From Plutella xylostella (taxonomy: Eukaryota; Arthropoda; Insecta; Lepidoptera; Plutellidae): a DNA stretch of 64,000 nt. A program made the position numbers and the translations under genes. Below the pieces are notes generated by a model that saw nothing but the letters and a program-made list of their open reading frames with translations, was not told the DNA's origin and did no database searches. Of the stretch, positions 55,314-64,000 are shown piece after piece. Each line of letters begins with the position of its first letter. The stretch's first letter is position 1. Where the stretch lies: positions 8,928,001-8,992,000 of the forward strand of contig NC_064000.1 of NCBI RefSeq assembly GCF_932276165.1, given 5' to 3'.

Positions 55314-56556
55314 ATATGGCCTCTGGTCACTAGTCCGCCGGCAATATCGCTCTTTCAGGCGCGGGTCGCGGCGCGTGAGTTATTACCGGTATATCCGGGC
55401 AGGCTGCCCATACTGCCCATCTCTATGCGGGTTTACATAGATGTTTTATGCCATATAATAATATAGGTAATGATAATAACTTAGAATTTTGGCAGCGTCT
55501 TTTTTTCGAATTATTTAAGGACTATGTAAGCGACACGCTAAGGTGAAGTATATATCTGAGCTTTTGCATGACTTAAAATTAGGTATATTAATAAGCTTGG
55601 TAAAATGATAACACTCTTTAAAAATGGTTGAATAGTTTAAGGTAAGTACTTAATGTTTTAACTATAGATCTATCTAAAATTATGAGTTAATTTTGAACTA
55701 AAAAGGAGTAAATAAAATCCTACAGGACCGGTAGGTGATCTATTTTATATGTGTCTGTCAAAGGCAACCGTACAAATCAGACGAAAAGGTCAGACAAATG
55801 TCCCAATTACGTCCGTACAATGTGGACACCCTCGTCTCATAATGCAAGCTGGCTGCTCCCCGGCACAGACTTCTATTTATCTAGATACCTATACCAACTT
55901 AGTATGCAGGTTGGAATTTTATTATTGAATTTTCCAAAAGGCTAGACAATGTACCTGACACTCCTTTGACTTTGACTCCGAATAACATAATTATACTATA
56001 ATTTTTAACGTTATTACTATATTATTTTGTCCACCAACCGTCACTGTGCCCTTGTGGTGGAGGCCTAAAACCCTTTCTTCATTGGAAGGATACCGTAATT
56101 GTTTGTCATTAATTTCATGTTTTATAATTATATTAATATATAACCAATTTAAAATATCAATCGCGAGTTCTCGGCAGAGAACTCGAAACGGCAAGCGCAG
56201 CGTGGGACGCCCTCAGGCTTACTGGACCGAGAGTGTTCTCAATTTTACTACTGACATAAAACAGTTATTTTATCTTGTCTGTTTCCGTATGTCCGGCATC
56301 AATGTATGTAAGTAAAACCAAGTTCAACTCAGCACAACGCCAAAATCGTTTGGCGAAAACCTTCCAAAAGTTCGCCCCCCACAAACGCCCAATTTTCGCG
56401 TCAAAGTGCAGGTGTCAGAGTTGAAAATCGTTTGAAGCGTTCAAACATAGCTTTGAGCTGTCACACAAAACGTAGAGTCAACAGAAATATGTGCGCGGAC
56501 ATTACAGGATGGCAGAACTCAAAGGTTCCATCAGTATAAGTCAAAAATCGACTTCT
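55314..56556. other. No gene seen; small SINE and LINE remnants
   Basis: At 56030-56095 is a 5S-SINE 3' fragment (GGCCTAAAACCCTTTCTTC), and at 56180-56250 a plus-strand LINE C-terminal scrap (GKRSVGRPQAYWTE). Nothing else was recognised. Confidence 0.45.
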
Positions 56557-56940
56557 GAGCCGCGAGCACAGGATTCGATACTATTTTCGAATCTACATAA
56601 AACATGAAAAAGAACAGTATCGTCAACTGTCACTATTTTCGAATCTACACAAACATGAAAAAAACAAATGCCAATTTTGGAACTAACAAATTTGCCTTAC
56701 ATTTTGACAGTGACATTTTAATTTAATTTTAATATTCTTTATTTGGAAAACAAACAGCTTATACTATAACATATTATAAATTAACATAAGGTACACACAA
56801 GCCAATAAAGTTTTCACACCTATTTTTTTACTAAATACTCAGAACAACACTGAACTGCTTAAGATGCATAAAGTTGACATTTCAAGACAATTGACGATAC
56901 GCAACGTAAACGGAGGTTTCGAATCCTGTGCTCGCGGCTC
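56557..56940. mobile_element. MITE with GAGCCGCGAGCACAGG ends
   Basis: GAGCCGCGAGCACAGGATTC at the left is matched by its complement ending at 56940. An AT-rich LINE-tail-like insert (CTTTATTTGGAAAACAAAC) lies near 56725-56820. Confidence 0.82.
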
Positions 56941-57636
56941 TGGTCATAATGCTTCCTGCAAACGCAAGACCACCAGATTAAGGAGGTAGTTGTGGTCAAC
57001 TTTTGTCCTAGGATTTTCGGTCGGTAAAAATTGGTTTAGCCGTTTTCCAATGAAAGTGTAACAAACAGCTATCTATGTATCCATTCTTACTATATAACTT
57101 TTCGATTAAAACCTTCAGGAGGACGTTATATTGTTTGTTGTTTGCTGTACGTATTTCTTTTTGTGTTTTTGGTGTGCGGTGCTGGTCACCGAATAAAGAT
57201 TTTTTATCTTTTATCTATATCTTACCTTCCTATTCGGATACTTTCCTACTTCATCTACCTTTTCTAATTCGTCCGCATTCCTAATTTAGTAGCTTTCACT
57301 AACAAAAAGTTTCAGTTGGTGCGGCGCTGTACTGTACACGGTGAGCAAATAGCGGCCGGCGGATGACAATGTTGTTTGAACACATGGCACGCGCGCGGGC
57401 GTGTGTGGCGTGAGGGTGGAATATTATCAGTGTTCTAGCATATTATTTGCCCAGAAAACACGAAAAATAATACGTTTTAATCGGCCAATTCACCGTACGT
57501 ACTAGGTAAGTAACTTTTTGTAAGTTCGTTATGTATAGTTAAACGGAAGTCCTAAAACCACTACTTCACCCTAGGGTTGCTTGGAAGAGATGTCAACTTG
57601 CCAACAACGATAAGATGGTACCTATTCATATATTTT
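56941..57636. other. No gene seen
   Basis: A short LINE-like run near 57025-57075 (TTGGTTTAGCCG then TAACAAACAG) and a GC-rich patch at 57320-57420 are the only marks. No exon was called. Confidence 0.35.
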
Positions 57637-57963
57637 TGCACTTTTGCACCTTCACATGTGGCATCCACCATTGCAACTCCTGGGGCCGCAGCAGAATTAG
57701 CGGCAAAACAGAAAATAGCCAAATACAGCGGTCTCATGGACAGTTACATCTTTGTGCCCCTGGCTCTGGAGACCACGGGAGTCTGGGGTCATGACGGCAT
57801 GATATTTATCAAAAGCCTAGGCCGTCGCATGAGGGATTGTGGGCTGGACATCCGCTCTGGAGCGTTTCTGATGCAGAGGATCTCTCTGGCTGTACAGCGA
57901 GGCAACGCTTCCAGCGGCTTGGGGACCTTTGCGTCAGAGGCGTTCCGGAGCGAGGACACTTAG
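57637..57963 (+). pseudogene. Non-LTR retrotransposon ORF C-terminal fragment
   Basis: About 108 codons: APSHVASTIATPGAAAELAA, then KIAKYSGLMDSYIFVPLALE, TTGVWGHDGM, LMQRISLAVQRGNASS and a stop. Same module as 29409-29630 on the opposite strand. The frame is open and well kept, but there is no reverse transcriptase upstream. Confidence 0.6.
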
Positions 57964-58861
57964 TTTTTGTTCTTATATTTAAGTACCTATAGTTTTACGT
58001 TATTCTTAAGTTTAGAATAAGTTATTTAGACTGTATTTTTAGACTGCATTTTTGTAATATTAACTACTTTTTAGACACCAAATATCATAAATAAACATGT
58101 TGGTAATTATTATGATTATTTTTTTGGTAGAAGTATGTAAATTTTTGTTTTTTCTTATGAAGTTCGTAGTGTTATAAAACTATAAAAGGTGGACTTAGTT
58201 ATAAAAAATTACATCATTGTTGTATTATTTTAATTTTTAAGATGATAGGTGAATAATTATGTAAATATTAAGTGTTCTAAGTACCATGGTAAAATGACTA
58301 ATAAACGAGCCGTGATTTATGATAATGCTTTGTTTTATTGTCAAACAAATACTTATCTTTAAAATTAAACTAATTTTAAGTAGCATGTGTTGTTAATTAA
58401 GTAAAAAAAATAAGTTTGAAAATCCCGGTGCGTGAGACCGGCGTCACCAACGATGTAAGTCAAATTCACGTCACCACTGGCGGGTTAATATTAGCAAACA
58501 TAATACGAATAACACATTTACACTGGAATGATGACGTACCTAAGTACTTAGTTAGTTTAAATATGATAAAAAAACATTTAACTATCAATCACAGCTCTGA
58601 TAGGAAGTATTCCCAGGTAGGTACAACAAAGGATTTTGTAGCAAGCAATTAATTTTCATTTCCTTTCCGTAATTAACTTTATTTATTTACAGCTTTCGCC
58701 AAAAAAATACCGCAAATTTAACAACTTGGCTATAAAAGTTTACTCAAAGGAAAGTAAAATTAATTGTGTTTTGTTCTTGATATTTTTAAGCAAAAGATTT
58801 ATTTTTATTACATGATATTTTTACTAAAAAACTTTAGTTTCAAAAAAGATCTTTTTAACTA
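57964..58861. other. No gene seen
   Basis: AT-rich 3' flank of the retrotransposon fragment, with AATAAA-like motifs near 58090. Nothing else was recognised. Confidence 0.4.
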
Positions 58862-60452
58862 CACTGCCGGGCAATGAAATAGTTCCACTGATATAACACC
58901 AAATTACTCCTAAACGGAAAATGCTAGCTTAATTACGCCTTCTGCAATATTGGAGAATATTTAATTGCGCATCAGAATATTCCCATGTAAAAACTTAAAT
59001 ATTGTAATAAAAATTTAAATTAAATGTTTTTAAAGAAATGGGGAATTTGGCAAATAAAAATAAATCTCTAATTATGAGTTTATTAGGTGTAAACGTGGTA
59101 TTTTGATAACTCAGTACTTGGTGTTTCCTCCATGTGCTCTCAATACAGCTTCTACGCGATTGGGCATGCTGAATACCAGATTCTTCAGCATATGCTGAGG
59201 AAGTTCTCCCATTCTTTGATGAGCGCGTCTTTCAAGCCACGAAGTGTAATTGGAGGTGGATCTCAGTCTCTCACAGGTCTGTCAAGCTCGTCCCAAGCAT
59301 GCTCAATGGGTTTCAAATCGGGGCTCCTTGCTGGCCACTCCATTTTGTGGATTCCTACGTCATGAAGATACTCATTTACAACTTAAACACTGTACGCCCG
59401 TGCATTATCGTGCATGAACATGGCATTCTCGCCCATATTGGCCAAAAACGGACCAGCATGTTCATTGAGGACCTCATTGATGTATCTCACAGCAGCTAGG
59501 TTCCCGTTCTGGATTGGAACTAACGCTGTTTGACCCTCTGCAGAGATGCCCGCCCACAGGTGAAAGCTGCCTCCGCCGTGTGCCACTTTTTCTTCAAAAC
59601 ATACTTGTGAAAAATGTTCCCCTGGTTGTCGGTATACTCTTTTCCTCCCATCATGATGGTACAGCATAAATTGTGACTCATCTGAGAACATCACTCTGCC
59701 CCATTTGTCCTCACCCCATTCTGTATGATTACGGACGTATCGCAATCGGGCAACTTTATGATGCCGTTCCAGTTTTGGGCCAATTTCTGGCCTGTAAAGC
59801 TTTAATCTTCTTTCGGCAAGACGTCTCCTGACTGTCCACTCGCTTATTGGCTCCCTTCGAACATGTAGAAGTTGTTGTTGAACGGCTACTCCCGTCTGAT
59901 GACGATTTCTTAACATGATTTCCGCAATGAATCGATCTTTTCGGACTGTTGTGCACCTTGGCTTGCCAGTACCTGGTCTTCTCAGGTTTAATCCAGTCTC
60001 CCTAAACCTTTAGACCACTCGTCGTACAGTAGTATGAGTCACACCCATTGTTCTGGCCGCATTTCTTTGGCTGGTTCCCATTTCCACCATGGTGATGATA
60101 GCGCACAATCCTAGCGTGATACAGGCATGATTTATGGGCACGAGAGCCGTAAGACTTTACAATTTTATAATTCTTTCACAACGACCAAAAAAAAGAATGA
60201 AATAAAAACAAAAACTGAAAACGAAGCAAATGTTTTCCTAAATTTTCAAACCCGAAAATTTTCCTACTTATCTTTTTTTATCCATGGCTTCGAAAAGAAC
60301 ACTATTATAAAGAGTTTGGATTTAAAAATGTTTGCATAATAAACTATATTTCATTAAACTTTTTAATTCATGAAGCTAGGTTCTATATCTTAGGAGATAT
60401 TAAGGTGTTTGTCGGCATTTTGTGGATGGAACTATTTCATTGCCCGGCAGTG
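58862..60452 (-). mobile_element. Tc1-like transposon with a broken transposase
   Basis: TA-flanked, 1591 bp, with inverted ends CACTGCCGGGCAATGAAATAG and the complement ending GCCCGGCAGTG. Relatives reduced to ends occur at 34519-38103, 32455-32514 and about 47052-47075. Confidence 0.92.
59128..60128 (-). pseudogene. Tc1-family transposase pseudogene
   Basis: The reading frame runs through with stop codons: one after RTMGVTHTTVRRVV, one after MHDNARAYSV and several near the C-terminus. The longest open part is 177 codons (59383-59916). DD34E residues are recognisable: SDES, HDNA and, after the stop, PIEHAWDEL, with 34 residues between the last two. The sequence is only moderately like the intact transposase at 50981-52042, so it is a separate family. 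Confidence 0.9.
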
Positions 60453-61184
60453 TACTTACATCAACCTGTTAGTAATTTCAATAAATTAACAAAAAATTAG
60501 TTTATATACGTAAATTAGGTAATTAAAGTATAAATATTGTATCTGTAAGCTTTTTAAATGCTATGAAATATCCATACAAAGCTCAATCGACCGTAGTGTA
60601 AAAGCTCAATCGTTGTATTTTATATCTTTCATGCATGCAAGTACAAAAAATTATCGCTTCGGAAGGTCTGAGCTAGCCTATAGCCGCCAACCCAACGACC
60701 TATCTCATGTATTTTAACCCCTTTATTCAGCGAGTTCGAGAACAACTGAAGATCTTGTTATTTTTTATTTGCTTTGATCAAATCCGCAACCTTAAAGAGA
60801 AGTACTTGTAGAGGGTACAAAGATGAGGTTTACAGCGGCGTCAGGTACAGTTAGTAAAGGCACAGAACTAGTACAGTAAGGGGCAGATAAACCTGACCCC
60901 CCTCAGAAGCATTGTTAGTATGTGAGGGGGGTCAGGTTTCTCTGCACCTGACCGTACCTGTAATCATAGACTAATATTAGTGTATTATATAGTCTATGCT
61001 GTAATGGTGACAATTGGCGGACGACGACATGAAGTTGTAGCAGGCCAGGATTTTTCTATGGCTCCAAATAAATCCCGTAGAAATGACGTTCCGACATATC
61101 GTTTGTAGAAAACTGATACCCATTTTGCAACGACCTGACACTCTAGTACGGGTTTTGCTATTTATGAAAACGAAAAAAGTTTAC
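60453..61184. other. No gene seen; one short palindrome
   Basis: At 60877-60944 GGGCAGATAAACCTGACCCC faces its complement (AGGTTTCTCTGC end) with about 25-base arms. The rest is AT-rich. Confidence 0.45.
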
Positions 61185-61270
61185 CTTTTCTCCTGTCGTC
61201 GGCACATTGTATCTGTCAAAAGTTTCATGATGATTTCCACTAGAGGCGCCACTTAGTATGCGAGAAAACG
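61185..61270. repeat. Unclassified dispersed repeat
   Basis: Matches the complement of 47670-47760 (AAAGTTTCATGATGATTTCC; GCATACTAAGTGGCGCC on the other strand). Confidence 0.5.
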
Positions 61271-63536
61271 TATTTTTTTAAAGTTTTCAAAAATTGAAAA
61301 AAACCTGTTTTAGACGGGCTGTACAATATTACGAAGAAGGTACCCATAATATGTCAGGATTCAAACCACCGAGCTCGAGCAAGGCAGATGTGCGCAAGAA
61401 TAATTAAATTGTGACGTTAATACAAGCAGCCGCAAACTCAATATCTTTGAATATTCGCAAACAAACTAATTAATGTAAGCCCCCTTTAGGGAGGGGGGTA
61501 CATCGGCAACTGGGTCACTGCATAATGAACGCTCAGTCTCGGCGATACAGTTGATAATTGACTCACCTCGAGACAAGGTCACGGTCAGCAGATCCACTTT
61601 GTACTTACCTGTAAATAAAGAAAATGATTTGATTATAATTATGATGTGCTGTAAAATTTTATTGCTTTGTAGCTGATTTCATTTTGACAGGGTTTATTTT
61701 CAATTGATACATAAAAATATGTATAATAGGTAATTTATAATTATTTGGACGCTTTAAGGTTTAAGTATAGATAACCTATATAGCCCCTATAGGTAACAGG
61801 AGTCGTACAGTAAGAAAATCTTCTAATAACTGATTATTGAAGAATCGTCATACTTATTTACTAATAGATTTTTTTATGATGACTATGTAAAAACAATGAA
61901 AAATGAACTTTTTTGGTTTGGTGTCACAAAATAACAACCATTATGATTTTAATCAAGGCCCTAAAGAAAGTAAGTAATGAACTGTCCCATATATATAACA
62001 TGAAAGGTATGGAGCAGCCATTACAGTGACAAGGTGCTTCATTACAGAGCCGGCGCGCACGATGGAACCCTGTGCGATTAACGCGCCGCATGCCGCATGC
62101 CTCGCAAATTGACAGTCGGACTGAGACAGGATAAAAATGTGTCTTGAGGTCACAGCTCATTAGAGCCACTCCTTGCCAAACCCATAATACCTACATTGTA
62201 TGCGATAAAATGTCATACTTTACGCAATTTTATGGCCTTTTTTATTAAATAATTATATCATGGATTGGTATCTAAAGATTGTAATTGTTAAGTTAATGTG
62301 TTTGCTTTTGGGCCGGTTCTAATGTTTGGATTTTTGTCTCTAACACCTTCCTCTGAAATCTATTTTCTGGAATAAATAGACATAGAAATCCTCCTGTATG
62401 TGCACATAGATTGGTAAAGGAAATTTAAATTATCGCATGATAAACTATCACAAAAACAAAACTTCGAGATAATATTATCCTAAAATAGCATATTCCAGGA
62501 ACGCATGGTCGAGGTCATAATGGCATTACATTTTCGCTCTTATACAGCATGTGCATGAAATTAATATGAAGTAAATTACGGCGCTCGCCTGACAGTAACC
62601 ACATTAGCCGGCGGAGGTGACGTCACTGAGCGGCCATTTTGGAAACCAATTTCTGTAGCCTCTAAGTTATCATGACCATCGGAAGTCATACACTGCTGGA
62701 CTGGCTAAAGAAGCGTCACAAGTAGTCACAACACTCTGTCATCGGCCTTCATCGTACAGCCACTACCGACTACTTACGGTAGGTTTACCGGTTTCTATAA
62801 CCTATCCTCAGTTATAGATAGATAACTTTTATCTGACCATTGAAAAATCAGCCAGGTTCAATTTATTAATATTAAAGTTTAAAGAATGTCTACTAGATGT
62901 CGCTGTGGGACTCGTTTCTACATCGCGGTATGGTTTGATCTACTCCTCACTTATATACAAGGCCAGTAATCAAAATATCTCTGAAGAAAATTGAATTGAA
63001 GATATATTTGAAATGTTGATATTTTTGAAATGACGACTCCTGTTTAAGTCACGTGATTTGGGGAGTTGTCGCATGTCGCATGAATACGAGGGAAACAGTA
63101 CACACTTGGCTCGATTCGTCACGGATCCATATCGTGAAGTGAGCCAACACTGTTAAAATACTGTTATCGTTAAACATAATAAAATAATATGTGATAATAT
63201 ATGCGTAAGTATATGAATTTTAATTATTCATAACACAGGTATTGTGTCCCGTTGTCCACTGAAGATAATTTATGTGCAAGTAAATTATTATCAAATGGAA
63301 AATGTATTAATTTCTTATTAGTGAAAAGTACATACATTACATATATTGTATTACTATTTAGTACATACATTACATATATTGTTTTGTAGAAATGTTTAAT
63401 TTTAAAAAATATGCTCCGAAGCGCTGTGGTTTCTTATCATAGCTGGGTGGTACTTATTATATTTTTAGAAGGCGGATGAGATGACTGTATTCGACTATAC
63501 GATACTAGATTAGGAGCTGACCAATGTATTCTTTTA
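61271..63536. other. No gene recognised; second CRE-bearing patch
   Basis: At 62590-62650 GCCGGCGGAGG and TGACGTCA (62618-62625) recall the patch at 54340. An open frame at 61924-62169 on the minus strand has no recognisable features. No exon was called. Confidence 0.3.
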
Positions 63537-63785
63537 ACTTAAGTACAATGTATACCATCGCTCTTACGGTGAAGGAAAACATCGTGAGGAAACCTGCATA
63601 TATCTAGATCTAGCAAATCTAGATATGTGAACCCACCAACCCGCAGTGGACCAGCGTGGTAGGAGGTGGGAAATGGTCCAAGCTTAGGAAGGCAGTTTAG
63701 ACCTTGGGGATTTGCACAAAGGTTCCACTCGAGAGAGCCAGGTGCAGGTACTTACACCTCCACAGATAATAGAATAGAATAGAAT
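63537..63785 (+). repeat. Family 3 SINE without its tRNA head
   Basis: The central motif (GGAAAACATCGTGAGGAAAC), body (AACCCACCAACCCGCAGTGG, AATGGTCCAAGCTTAGGAAG) and AGAATAGAATAGAATA tail are well kept. The head is missing. Confidence 0.85.
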
Positions 63786-64000
63786 ATAGATAGATAGCTA
63801 TTCTGGATAAAAAGTAAAGTTTTATTATCTATCTGTAACTGTCATTTCAATAACAAAATGTCACCATGCCTATCTAGGATTAACGGTAGATAATAATGCT
63901 GTTACCAGCTGTTGGTTCAACTCTCCCAAATGTTTTATTTTTGCCCTCCCGGTAATTCATGGCATAGTTTGAGTTCGTAATACCATATCAAAACAATATC

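Noticed and set aside
61924..62169. 81-codon minus-strand frame with several Cys
   Set aside because: No signal, domain, splice signs or repeat family supports it; length is within chance.

Overview
The window is AT-rich animal nuclear DNA crowded with insect-type repeats. Introns with consensus GT-AG ends, tRNA- and 5S-rRNA-derived SINEs, many short palindromic MITEs, non-LTR retrotransposon 3' ends, Tc1-like elements and a Mag-like Ty3/Gypsy element together point to a moth or butterfly. That assignment is inference from the repeat content, not from a marker gene.

The best-supported host gene is on the plus strand at 44606-50136. Eight exons join in consistent phase into a 429-residue secreted trypsin-fold protein with three conserved disulfides. 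The catalytic His and Asp are replaced by Ser and Asn, while the Ser is kept, so it is a non-catalytic serine protease homologue, followed by a Thr/Pro/Glu-rich tail. Its introns are full of transposon remnants, and three of seven splice acceptors lie within about 30 bases of one. The only other host-gene candidate is a 22-codon first exon on the minus strand (9436-9501), whose remaining exons were not found.

Layout. 1-1416: end of a composite DNA transposon. 1417-6300 and 11270-21505: two copies (A and B) of a direct segmental duplication. Copy B has since gained an intact Gypsy element with identical LTRs (13724-18335), a solo-LTR-like insertion, two MITEs and a LINE tail; copy A has gained a SINE. 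The copies thus serve as empty and filled sites for each other. 6300-11270: spacer with a MITE family (GGGGTCACTCTAT ends) and the orphan exon. 21.5-34.2 kb: repeats, including a long GT microsatellite, near-perfect long hairpins and a 5S-derived SINE. 34519-38103: a multi-level nest of insertions inside a Tc1-like element. 38.1-44.6 kb: LINE and SINE fragments. 44.6-50.2 kb: the protease homologue. 50701-52347: a complete Tc1-like transposon with an intact DD34E transposase. 52.3-64 kb: mostly featureless DNA with MITEs, a LINE fragment, a broken second Tc1-like element (58862-60452) and SINE remnants.

I found no bona fide tRNA or rRNA genes, no CRISPR arrays and no bacterial features. Similarity statements were made by eye from the sequence; no alignment or database search was run.
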